Below the pieces are notes generated by a model that was not told the DNA's origin, did not search any database, and worked only from the letters and a program-made list of their open reading frames with translations. A program made the position numbers and the translations under genes. From positions 52,605,211-52,669,210 of the forward strand of contig OW052244.1 of NCBI GenBank assembly GCA_932526585.2: a stretch of DNA of 64,000 nt, in the 5' to 3' direction. Numbering within the stretch: position 1 is the stretch's first letter; the number at the start of each line of letters is the position of its first letter. Shown piece after piece: positions 44,558 through 54,830 of the stretch. This DNA is from Philonthus cognatus (lineage: Eukaryota; Arthropoda; Insecta; Coleoptera; Staphylinidae).

Positions 44558-45500
44558 TGTACTTAATGTTAATTTTCCTATGTTCGATGTGTACTGGGAC
44601 GCATCAAAGCATTGAGTACGATGTGATTGGCTAGGATTTCTAATGGTAATATAGTCAACCCAATGTACACTCTTCACGTCAAAAATAAATTAAATTTGTC
44701 AATTATTGTGTCAACCACAATATGTTGTATTATGAATATTTTAGTACAATGGAATGGTTATCAACTTTTGTTATATTTTTAATCAGTAAAATACTAGTTA
44801 AAGAAGGTAAGAAGATATAAACGCATCATCAGTAAATACAACTTTTCGCAACATTTCGTTGTTTAATATAACATATTAAATACAATTTTACAAAAATGTT
44901 ATAGCTTAATGTTGTTATATAGCAACTAGTGTTGTTGGAATTTGTAGGATCTAAACTTAAATTCTTGTAGAACTCCTACGTACAAAGGATTTTTAAATAT
45001 TAAATGATTTTGCAATAGTAAGGATATTATTAGACACTCTTCGACATAACAGAAACTGTTTAATTTCATCTCTTCCAATAATATCGACGGACTTCTAACT
45101 CCTCGCTTGTGAAATTTATCCAAACAAACTGTTCTAGAAGGTTCGAAATGGTTGAATTAAATGGTAGTCTGAGTGAACAGAACATTTTTCAGAAAATTAA
45201 TCATGGGAATTTCTTGAACTGTTTTCTCCATGGTATAAGTTTACCAGAATAATCTTTTCTTCCTTTGTATACATTATTGATATGATTAACTCTCCGTTCT
45301 TCGTCTACGTCTGCTTCAAGTGCTAGAACAGCAAATATTGCTTGCTTGCGATAACTGACAGATTTCATTTATTTTTGAAGGGAAGAGTGTAAATTGGGTT
45401 GACTATATTACAATTAGAAATCGTAGCCAATCACATCGCACTCAATGCTTTGATGCGTCCCAGTACACATCGAACATAGGAAAATTAACATTGAGTACAA
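44558..45500. mobile_element. Foldback element with ~125-bp arms
   Basis: The arm 44558-44680 and its inverted copy 45376-45500 share GTGTACTGGGACGCATCAAA, TCAATGCTTTG-type and AGTCAACCCAAT words. The centre (44690-45370) has no recognisable gene; a 65-codon minus ORF there (45123-44926) lacks features. Confidence 0.7.
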
Positions 45501-45506
45501 TTCTGT

Positions 45507-46253
45507 ATACATAGGTTTAAGTGCGTGAGCTCCCCCCCCCCCCCCCCCCTTAATACTATGATTGGCTCCCTTCAAGACCCTTGAGCCCCCCCTAAGACAC
45601 ATTTCTGGGTGCTCGCCTATGTAACGTAACATAAAATATGAAGGTTATGTGGTAGGTTCATAGGTAATCTAACCTGTCAATATGACATCCAATCTAACCG
45701 AGCCTTATGATTCAATAATTATTGCACTCTAATTTACGAAATTCTCCCACTGAGCGGCGCTTCTTTAGAAAAACACCCCTTTGCACAGTTTGTTAATATC
45801 TTACAAATAAATTCCGCCCCCAATCTGGTAATTAGGAGCCGAAAACTTATTTTATTAATACTCCTCCTCCTCTAGCAGTGTGTATTCACACAAGAAGAGG
45901 AAGCGAGTGTCTCTTATTGCCTCCCATTTAGCGAACGGGCACAAAAGGAATCCTAATAACGGCATTTCCATATTTACGCGCTTTATAATGTGACAAAGAC
46001 GATGTAGAATAAGTACGGGTGATGATAAAATTAGAATAGACCGCCCCTCAGACTTGTTTTCAATGGCGCACAGAGGGGGATTATGTTGCACAAAATATTT
46101 TATGAACGCACAGAAATGGATTCTGTTGCAAAAAGTGTGTAAATACATATTTTTAGTTAATAAAATCAAAAGTTCAGACATTCGTGATTATCTTAAAACA
46201 ATTCCTTTCATGCGTTTATAAATATTTGTGAAATCTGGAAATCTTAAACGCAT
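45507..46253. other. Non-coding stretch, no gene seen
   Basis: Apart from the poly-C run, 45650-46200 looks single-copy. A 108-codon minus ORF (46181-45855) has no recognised domain. Confidence 0.35.
45530..45549. repeat. Poly-C run
   Basis: About 20 consecutive C, flanked by C-rich sequence related to 43365-43400 (CCCCCCTCAAGACTA). It may be under- or over-called by sequencing. Confidence 0.8.
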
Positions 46254-47290
46254 ACCGGGTGTTCGATAAAAAACGCCCAACGCCATAACTCGGTTTTTTA
46301 TTGACCGAGTTGAATGAACTAACAAACAAAGTAAATAGCCGTTTCAACACTATACATTGACAGTAATTATATTTATATATGTAAAATTAACTTTATTGTC
46401 AAATAATAGTCAACTTAAAATTTTTAAATGGCTGCATATATTTTATCATACAGGGTCTGGTATAAAAACCTCCCGTATTTCAAAAAGCAGTTAAAAACAA
46501 ACAAAGAAAGATACTGAGAAAATCCTTTTATTGGTTAACAAGAAACACTATGCCATATTATATTACTTGGTTTTATAAATTATGCCCCTGAATGGCGTCC
46601 TCCATTGCTGATCCATTAACAAAGCCTTTCCCAGACGTTTTTCGTGTCATTTCGATGTAATGGCAGCTACTGCCTGGGTGATTGCCTCCTTAAGTGCTTA
46701 CAGGGTTGTGGGGGCGATGTTTGTAGACTTACGCCTTTAACGTGACCCTAAAGAACAAAATCGGGGGACAGGCGATGTCTCTTTGCAAAGAGTGAAGACT
46801 TCCAGGAAACAACTCTCTCAAAAAGAGAGCAAAGTGTGAGCTGTGGCTCCGTCTTGTTGGAACCAGACTTCTCCCTCTTCATGGTCCCCAAACAAACCCG
46901 TTTAACTTAGGTCCGAGGAAGGTCTTAGTCATGTGACAGTAGCGATTGGAAGTAACTGTTGCCGTTAGCCCATCTTCTTTGAAAAAATACGGACCCAGCA
47001 CGGGGATTGCCCAGGAATTGTCCGAGGTCGGCCAGGCGATTTTTTTTTCAGTGCAGAATCTGTTGCTCTAAAGTTTGATACCCAAACTTGAATAGTTTTT
47101 TTTATCCGGATCATGTCTGCCCAGTCAGAACCGAATGCGAAATGCGAAATTTTTAAAAATATGACACTTGCAATTTGGTTTAAAAAAAACAATTGATTTG
47201 TATGTAAAATGACAACGTGAAGCCAAAAACAAAAAAATAAATAGGGTGTTTCATTAAACATTTTAAAATTGATGTCACTTCCTGTCATAT
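46254..47290 (-). mobile_element. Mariner-type element relic
   Basis: Terminal-like words ATACCGGGTGTTCG (46254), ACAGGGTC (46451) and AGGGTGTTTCATT (47242) occur around a decayed transposase on the minus strand. It is not clear which of these is the original border; nesting of two elements is likely. Confidence 0.6.
46560..47130 (-). pseudogene. Decayed mariner-type transposase
   Basis: Reading the minus strand: KTIQVWVSNFRATDSALKKK, then SPGRPRTIPG (ORF 47288-46965), is the helix-turn-helix linker with the GRPR hook. Further on, in other frames, comes DHEEGEVWFQQDGATAHTLL (around 46870-46810), the second catalytic aspartate region. A C-terminal block with LKEAITQAVAAITSK follows near 46690-46640. 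Several frameshifts and stops separate these pieces, so it is a pseudogene. Confidence 0.8.
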
Positions 47291-47311
47291 CGGAAATGTA
47301 ACTATAGTTTT

Positions 47312-47397
47312 TTGATAACCACTAAACTCCAATTTGTTTTAAGTACAAACGTTGGTATGTTTATACTAAAAACAAATTGGAGTTTAGTGGTGATCAA
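47312..47397. repeat. Near-perfect hairpin
   Basis: Arms TTGATAACCACTAAACTCC and its mirrored copy continue through AATTTGTTTT, around a short GTTGGTAT centre. Confidence 0.75.
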
Positions 47398-48590
47398 GAA
47401 TCTTCAAATTCATATCTTCAATAATAAAAAAACTAAAAGGGCTGATCATGTTGTGTGTTACACCCGGTATATTACAACGTATTACATTTTAATGTATATA
47501 AACTTAGAATTAAATCATAAACATTTTCTATTTAATGCATAGTTTGCAGAACAAGAGGTTCTTTACGAGGTGACAATGGAAGAATATTTTATTACATTCT
47601 AGCACTCCTCGGACTTTATTTCCGACATTTTCACTTCAGAATGTAAAAGCAGGAAAGAGAAAACCGTGCACTAAATCAAATTTCGCTTGGGGATTAGCAA
47701 CTATAACAAAAGAGGAAAAGAGTGCAACAGGCTCTCGGAATGGTTTTGTTTTTACGAATTAAAAGAGAGCGAGGCAGAAGTAAAATCAATATTTTCTCGT
47801 GTACATTTTTAAAATTACTTAAATCCTTGAGGAGTCATTTATAAATTGTTCACAAGACAATATTGATAAAATGAATGTTTTGTAGTTGCCCGGCGCATTC
47901 GCCATTTAATCGTCGCTAACGTTAATCGTTTTTAAAATCTGCGACTTCTGTAATTTTTGTTCAATTTAATAAATTCAATATAGAAATCAATGCAACAATT
48001 TTTGTATAACTAAACGAACAGTATTCTCTAAGAAAAAAGAAGAAGATTCTGTAATTTCACAGAATTTTAAACTTACAGAACCTACTGTTTTAACTAGGCT
48101 TACAATTATTTACCGCTTGATAAATTTAACCCCGGTAAATTCCTTATTATATACAACTAACCATAAATTCCCCCTCCCCCTTCCTAGGTAAAGCATTGTT
48201 GTTGTTTTGGCAGTGCAACAGTTTGAAATCGTAAAGAGGAACTGTGCGCGCCTTCATAAACAGAAAGTGTTTCGGAGGAGGGTTCGTTCGGTGTAGAGAG
48301 TGTTCTTAATGGCAGTGCGCTTCGTGTTTGGTAAATTACACTCGGAACGGAAGCGTAGTGTAGCGCGGGGAGCTCTTCACGGGGTTAATTTATCGCCACC
48401 ATCAAGAGCGCGGACCGGAAAAATTTATACATTGCCTTTTGCGAAAGTCCAACCCCGACTCCCAGAAACGAGTTTCCTGCATCGGGTTTTGAGGCGCGCT
48501 CGAATTTTCCAGTTTGCGACTTTTCGGAAACTAATTTCAAGACGTTTAAGAATATGAATTTGTGTTCAGTATTCATTTATTCACTGGATA
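47398..48590. other. Single-copy intronic DNA with a GC-rich island
   Basis: No repeat is recognised from 47570 to 48580. The section 48240-48560 is GC-rich, with an 85-codon + ORF (48300-48557) of basic composition and no domain. It lies 1.35-1.7 kb before exon 2. It could be an alternative promoter or enhancer; no transcript evidence is available. Confidence 0.35.
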
Positions 48591-48635
48591 ACTATATACG
48601 CGTTTCAGGCTTTAACGACATCATCAGGATAGTCC
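48591..48635 (-). ncRNA. Small hammerhead-like motif (copy b)
   Basis: Minus strand: stem I ACTATC with TATAGT (five pairs plus one mismatch next to the core), core CTGATGA, a worn stem II region, GAAA, the self-complementary ACGCGT with triplet GTA. Outer flanks GTTCAGTATTC and GAATACTGAAC are also complementary. A hairpin of the same repeat family is at 48698-48796. Confidence 0.5.
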
Positions 48636-48697
48636 TGAACCAGTGCTTGAAGAATACTGAACATCTTTGACTATTTATTATGACCTGTGCAATTTAT

Positions 48698-48796
48698 ATA
48701 TGTTCGACAGCGTAAACGTCATCTAATGCCCATTTGCTTAAGTAGCATCGTCAATAGCTGGCAACTCCGTTAGATGGAGTTTACGCTGTCGAACAT
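48698..48796. repeat. Hairpin beside hammerhead-like motif
   Basis: Arms TATGTTCGACAGCGTAAAC and complement surround CATCTAATGCCCATTT and GCATCGTCAATAGCTG. Related hairpins occur at 1866-1952 and 49363-49455, and one arm at 49620-49690. Confidence 0.75.
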
Positions 48797-48799
48797 ACA

Positions 48800-49355
48800 C
48801 ACAGTTTACGTATTCCAAATTAAGCTTATTTTCTTTAAATCTTTAGATATTCGTTGTTTTTTTATAAAATAGTTCAATTTGAAGCTTTAAACGAGTGTTT
48901 TCCACTCCGAGACTAAGCATGAAGTAAAATTTCGAGTTTAGAAAAGCCCCGTGAAAATTTGTCAAGGGTCGCGCAGCGACCCGAGACAAATTTTCTGGGC
49001 TTTTCTAAATTGAAAATTTTACTTCATGCGCCATCCGTATAAAACACTGATTTCAAGTGAGGTTCAAATATGCATAAATTTCACAATATTTTAGTGTTTT
49101 ATACACGTGGCGCATGAAGTAAAATTTCGAGTTTAGAAAAGCCCAGAAAATATGTCTCGGGTCGCTGCGTGACCCTCGACAAATTTTCACGGGGCTTTTC
49201 TAAACTCGAAATTTTACTTCATGCTTAGTCTGGGAGTGGAAATCACTCGTTTAAAGCTTCAAATTGAACTATTTTATTAAAAAAATACAACGAATATCTA
49301 ATGATTTTAAAAAAATAAGCTTAATTTGGAATAAGTATACTTTAAAGAAAAACTG
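48800..49355. mobile_element. Composite palindrome MITE, ends shortened
   Basis: Inverted cassettes 48890-49050 and 49088-49250 carry mirrored GGGTCGC cores. The outer ends have lost part of the ACAGGGAG repeat (left AGTTTACGTATTCC, right GTATACTTTAAAGAAAAACTG). Confidence 0.7.
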
Positions 49356-49362
49356 TATTTTT

Positions 49363-49690
49363 GACATCGTAAACTCCATCTAATGCAGTTGTCAGCTACT
49401 GACGATGCTACATAAGTAAATGGGCATTAGATGGCGTTTATGCTGTCGAACATATGTAAATTGCACAGGCCATAATTAATGGTCACTGGTTCCCGACTAT
49501 ACTGATGATGGCGTTGAAGCCTGAAACCCGTATATAGTTATCCGGTGAATGAATGATTACTAAACACAAATTCATATTCTTGATATTTGTATTCTATAAA
49601 ATAAAGCCCTGTTGTGGATGAGCAACTGCCGGCTATTGACAATGCTACTTAAGCAAATATGCATTAGATGGCGTTTACGCTGTCGAACAT
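49363..49690. repeat. Hairpin repeat around hammerhead-like copy c
   Basis: A hairpin (49363-49455) precedes the motif, and a second partial arm (GCATTAGATGGCGTTTACGC) lies at 49660-49682. The unit order hairpin, GCACAGGCCATAAT, motif matches the other two family members. Confidence 0.65.
49495..49539 (+). ncRNA. Small hammerhead-like motif (copy c)
   Basis: Stem I GACTATA (49495-49501) pairs fully with TATAGTT (49533-49539, one G-U). The core is CTGATGA (49502-49508), stem II GGC/GCC with flanking U-U, GAAA (49523-49526), then CCCGTA with triplet GTA. Stem III has one change from ACGCGT to ACCCGT. Confidence 0.55.
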
Positions 49691-49909
49691 ATGAAAATAA
49701 AATCACTTGATTTTCTAAAATACCAAACAAAACTTACGTATTAACAGGAAATTCAAAATAAGTCACATACAAATGTAAAATGTGACAAACAAAACCTTTT
49801 AACGACTATTTAAAAACATTAGCGATGAATGGGTTGAACTGCCCTTTTTCTTACCACGTGTACTACATCTGTATCTCATTGCGCTAAAGTATTTTTCTTA
49901 TTGCTTCAG

Positions 49910-50964
49910 GTTATCTCCAAGAGTTAACACCATCCGCAAACTACACCACCACTTACCAAGGCACGACGTACGCGACTCTGCGCACCGTCAACGAAACACA
50001 GGATTTGCGCGCCGAGTACGGGAATCCGGTACCAACCAGCAACAGGGGGAAGAAGTCCTTGTCGATGTGCTTCACGAGCACCGGCGCGGCTTTATCTCTA
50101 CCGCCCAAAAAGAAAGACATCTACAGGCCGTACTCCCTGGACGACAAACCGCCACCCCCGCAAATAAGAGTACCAGCTGAGGAGGATTTACACGCAGCGC
50201 ACGCGATTTTGGACCTAAGCGCTTCGACGACGGTTTTCCTCCCGCCACCAACCCCAGTGCAGCAGATTTCAGTGATCGAGCAGCACTTACCTCCTCCGCC
50301 GGTTCCTCCGCAGGATTTGCAACCGCAGGAGGTACAGCTGGACGGGCAATCCCAGTATAAATCGGGGAAAACCGTAGCTTACACATACGAGGCGTTTTTC
50401 GTGAGTGACGGAAGGTCGAAGAAGAAGAACGTAAGCGTCGAGGAGGTGGTGGCAGCAAAACCGGTGATCACCGAGAAGGCCAAGTACACGTGCTCCGAGT
50501 GCGGGAAGCAGTACGCGACCTCGAGCAACCTCTCGCGGCACAAGCAGACGCACCGCAGCTTGGACTCGCAATCTGCAAAAAAGTGCATCACCTGCGGGAA
50601 GGCTTACGTAAGCATGCCCGCCCTAGCCATGCACGTGCTCACGCATAAACTCGCGCACAAGTGCAGCGTCTGCGGGAAGCAGTTCTCGCGGCCTTGGCTG
50701 CTTCAAGGTCATCTGCGGTCGCACACGGGCGAGAAGCCTTACGGTTGCGCGCACTGTGGTAAGGCTTTCGCGGATAGGAGTAATTTGCGCGCGCACATGC
50801 AGACCCACTCGTCGGATAAGAATTTCGAGTGTCCCAGGTGTCACAAGTCGTTCGCGCTCAAGTCTTACTTGAACAAGCACCTGGAGTCGGCGTGTTTGAA
50901 GGATGACCAGCCTTCGGGTGATGAGGGGGTTGAGCATATTGAGTCTAGGGTTTACGCCGGCTGA
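49910..50964 (+). CDS. Scratch zinc-finger repressor, exon 2 (five zinc fingers)
   Basis: The acceptor TTGCTTCAG|G joins in phase with exon 1. Residues 69-260 include YLQELTPSANYTTTYQGTTY, a Pro-rich stretch, and the block YEAFFVSDGRSKKK (about 228-241) that marks Scratch rather than Snail proteins. Five fingers follow at 50485-50895: C263/C266/H279/H283, 294/297/310/314, 320/323/336/340, 348/351/364/368, and 376/379/392/C397, the last being C2HC. Finger residues ATSSNLSRHKQTH, SMPALAMH, SRPWLLQGH and DRSNLRAHMQTH are the conserved E-box-binding set. The protein is nuclear and binds CAGGTG-type sites (family knowledge). It ends at TGA 50962-50964. The total of 419 residues is compact for an insect Scratch. 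Confidence 0.92.
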
Positions 50965-51239
50965 ACTTTTCTACTTACACTTGTAACATGTCGTGGGTTT
51001 TATTTTTTCGCGTATCAAATAGCGTGGTTTGTTGTTTGGTTCACTCTTGAATGAGAAAAAGGTAAACCAGCTCGCTTTTTCTACACGTATAGAAACAAAT
51101 ATTAAAAATGTAGTTCTTACCAACACATTGAAACTGTTAGGTATTACGTTTTTACTTTACCTAATTGTACTAAGAAATCGTCAAACAAATCAAAAGAAAG
51201 TGTTAGATATTGGACAATCAGATACTTACAAGTAGCATA
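50965..51239 (+). other. Proximal 3' UTR of Scratch
   Basis: AT-rich sequence directly after the stop. No AATAAA close to the stop is obvious, so transcription probably continues further. A 68-codon ORF here (51029-51235) has no features. Confidence 0.5.
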
Positions 51240-52565
51240 CCATGTTATGAACTAAGATCAACCAATAAAACCAAAGATCATCTGGAGAAAGCTCCAAACA
51301 GAAATCTACAATATTAGAAAAACTTAAATCAGCAGATTTTTCTACTTTCGTAGAAGTACAAATTTACAAACGAAAAGAAACTGATATTAGAAACTGGACA
51401 ACCAAATGCTTGGAAAGAAATGTACTTTCACCACACTACACCACGTGCAATGTGGCGATTACTGGTGGTTTATTAGTGGCTATAAGGACGTACGGTTTTT
51501 TAGAACAAGGTCAGCCAACAGATGAAAGATAGCCTGCAAAAAGCTTCGATAAGAAATCAACAATATGGAAAAAGCTAAATCACCATTAAAATTTGCTTTT
51601 TCTAACCTTATATAAACACAAATCTACAAACGAAAAGAAGTCCGAGTAGTAGAATTCAGACAACCTAATCGTTACAAGAAACACACCATCTTCTGGAACA
51701 AGATCAACCATTGAAGATTCCATCCGGTGAAAACATCAATGTGCTGTATTTAGACCATCAGATGTTTACTTCTTCTGCTTCAAGAATATAAACCAAAAAT
51801 TATTCAATTTGTAAACAAAAATATGGAAAACAGTAATCTACAAACGAAAAGAATTTAGACAACTCAACGCTTAAAAGATACATACCATCTTCTGAAACAA
51901 GATTAACTATAGAAGATATCATCTGGTGAAAACATCAATGTGCTGCATTTAGATCAACAGCTGTTTACTTCCTCTGCTTAAAAAACATCATTTAAAAATG
52001 TGTCTATTTGCAATCAACATCATGGAAAACAACAATCTACAAACGAAAAGAAGTATCAGAAACTGGACAACTCAATGTTTACAAAAATGTACTATCTTCT
52101 GGAACAGGATCAACCATCGAGGATTTTATCTGGTGAAAACATCAATATGCTGTATTTTGACCAACAGATGTTTACTTCTTCTGCTTGAAGAACATCATTC
52201 AAAAATGTGTCTATTTGTAATCAACACCATGGAAAATAACAATCCACAATCGAAAAGAAGTACCAGAAAATGGACAACTCAATGTTTACAAAAACGTACC
52301 ATCTTCTGGAACAAGATCAACCATGGAGGATTTCATCTCGTGAAAACATCAATGTGCTGTATTTAGTCCAACAGATTTTACTTTTTCTGCTTAAAGAACA
52401 TTAACCAAAAATTGATTTATTTATAATCAACAATATGAAAAACATAAATCTACAGACGAAAAGAAGTATTAGAAATTGGACAACCAAATACTTTAGAACA
52501 AGATCAACTATAACGGATTTCATCTGGTGAAAACATCAATGTGCTGCATTTAGACCAAGACTGAA
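51240..52565. repeat. Degenerate tandem repeat, unit about 190-207 bp
   Basis: The word GGTGAAAACATCAATGTGCT (or one-off forms) recurs at 51726, 51925, 52132, 52339 and 52526, giving periods of 199, 207, 207 and 187. Each unit also has ATCTACAAACGAAAAGAAG, CCATCTTCTGGAACAAGATC and ATGTTTACTTCTTCTGCTT. More diverged units extend upstream to about 51240. Stops occur in all frames over a full unit, so it is not a protein repeat. Confidence 0.85.
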
Positions 52566-52589
52566 TGATCTATGAAGAAGAATGTTAAA

Positions 52590-54000
52590 CAACTTATGAG
52601 AACTAGAAGAAATTAAAGACGTCTACGAAAGTGAGACGCAATCGAAGAAAGCAACGAAAATGAAAAATTAAGAGATCGACAACATCCACGAAAATGAGAA
52701 TAATTCTACGAAAACGAGACACTATTGAAGAAATCTACGAAAATGAGAAGAACTTGAAGACATTTACGAAAATGAGAAGAACTTGAAGAAATCTACGAAA
52801 ATTAGATGAACTTGAAGAAATCTACAAAATTGTGAGGACTTGAAGAAATCTACGAAAATGAAAAGAGCTTGAGGATCTAGAGAAAATCTAAATTTTCGGA
52901 AAATGTAGAGAACTTACAATAATAAGAACAATTTGAGGAAATCAACAAAAATACTGAAAAGAATGCAAACGTCTATGAAAATAAGATGTATTCTAAGAAA
53001 ATGAAGAATATCTAATTCAATACAAATGTGGAGAACTTAAAGAAATCTACGAAAATGAGAAACATTTGCAGAAATTTACGAATAAAAAAATAGTCTGTAA
53101 ACGTTATGAAAATGAGGAGAATTCTACGAAAATGAGACGATGTCGAAGAAATCTAGGATATTGAGAAGAACTTGAAGATATTGATAATATCTAATAGTAT
53201 GGAAAATGCGGAGAACTTTAAGAAATCTACGAAAATCAAAAGAATTTGGTAAAATTTACGAAAATGAGAAGAGAATGAAAAAATCTATAAAACAGAGACG
53301 AAATTGAAGAAATCTAGGAAAATAAGAAGAACTTGTATACATTGAGGCCATCTAAATCTATAAAAATGTGAAGAACCTAAAGAAATCTACGGGAATTTTA
53401 AGAATTTGAAGAAATCTACGAAGATGAGATGGCAATGAAAACATCTATGAAAATGAGAAAAATTCTACGAAAATGTGACGAAATTAAAGAAATTTACAAA
53501 AGTGCGAGGAATTTGATACCATCTAAATTTACGAAAATGTGGAGATATTAAAGATATCTAGGAAAATTAGGAACAATTTAAGGATTCTACAATAATGAGA
53601 AGAAAACAATGAAAAAATTGCCTCTTTAAAAATTACAAGAGTCGACAAACTTGAGGGGAAATTTAAGAAATAGTCAATATTAAAGCAGTTTATGAAAATA
53701 ATGACAGATACAAAAATTGAAGTTTAACTGAAGAAATCCACGAACTTGATCAAATCTACAAAGATGAAGAACTCTACAAAAATAGAAAGTGAATAAATCT
53801 ACGACCATGAGACGAAATTAAAGAAAATTACAAAATTGAAGAATCTACAAAATAGTGACAAAATCAAAGATATTGACGAAACTGATGTAAGGAAGAAATT
53901 GGAGAGCTCTACGTAAAACAATTGAAATTGAATAAATCTGCAAAAAATGAGAAGGGTTCAAACAAATCTATGAAAATTAAAGAAATCTATGATACAAAAT
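52590..54000. repeat. Degenerate 29-bp purine-rich minisatellite
   Basis: The clearest register is at 52736-52870, where consecutive 29-bp units read ACGAAAATGAGAAGAACTTG followed by AAGAAATCT. Units decay over 1.4 kb but keep ATCTACGAAAATGAGA words. The + strand is strongly purine-rich. The unit resembles part of the adjacent ~200-bp unit (ATCTACAAACGAAAAGAA), so it may have arisen from it. Confidence 0.8.
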
Positions 54001-54830
54001 GAATATTCAGCAAACCACCCTATTTAATATCCGAGAAAAACAAATTTAAAACCACACATTTTCACACTCGTGAAACTAAAATCTAAATAATCTATGCACA
54101 CACATAGATTTACAATCTTACTTAAAAAAAACTATAAAAAACGCGTCCACGTCTTCTTAACGCGTTGCAAATAAAAGTACATTGGCTTGCGAGTCACGTC
54201 CCTTATATTAAAAAAAAAACAAAAACAAAAAAACACACAAATATAAAACGCGTGTCACGCCAAGTGCCAAGATTAGAGCTACAAAAATATATATATATAA
54301 TTTATTCTCTATTCTCTGCGAACTGAAAAAAAACAAAATATAAAATACTTAAGCCCCTTGTAAATATCCCTCCCAGTGAGATAACACATCGCAACACGTC
54401 CACTAATTTAGGGCCCCCCGAAGGGCGCGTAGTACATAAGTATTAACGTTAAAATTTTATTGAAAAGAAAATGAAATGAAAAAAAAATAAATTAATAACG
54501 CTACCTTTAGAACACCATGTGGTAAAGTTACGTGTATATATTTGAAGCCAAAGATTTTGATGAATATTTAAACAAAAATAAAAAAAAACTAAGAAGAGGA
54601 GGAGGCACCTTTAGCAGTAAAACTAATGACTAATAATTTTTTGATTTTTGAGAATTACTCGAGGAAACGCAACGAAATTTATTGGGTCAGGGATTTGCGG
54701 TTTTCCGTTTGATCGTTGAAGTTGTAAAGCAATATATTTCGTCGAAATAAAAATTAAATGTTTAGATTGTAATTAAAAGAAGCAACGAAATTAATAAAGC
54801 AATATTTAAGCAATACTTAGCCGCTTTTTT
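54001..54830 (+). other. Possible distal 3' UTR of Scratch
   Basis: Non-repeated DNA with several AATAAA words (54170, 54486, 54575 region, 54747) and a Pumilio-type TGTAAATA (54359-54366). If the Scratch transcript reads through the tandem repeats, its end may be here; a separate transcript cannot be excluded. Confidence 0.35.

Larger units (their letters stand above)
24835..49909 (+). other. Scratch intron, about 25 kb
   Basis: Donor GTGAGT at 24835 and acceptor TTCTTATTGCTTCAG|G ending at 49909, with a T-rich tract and CTAA branch-like word upstream. Phase is 1 on both sides and the join restores codon GGT (Gly69). The intron is filled with nested mobile elements listed separately; no other exon was recognised inside it. 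Confidence 0.8.

Noticed and set aside
48300..48557. 85-codon + ORF as a separate small gene
   Set aside because: No domain or coding signature beyond GC content; kept only as a possible alternative promoter region.
52590..54000. Coding repeat protein (Glu/Lys-rich) from the 29-bp array
   Set aside because: 29 is not a multiple of 3 and stops interrupt every frame within a few units.
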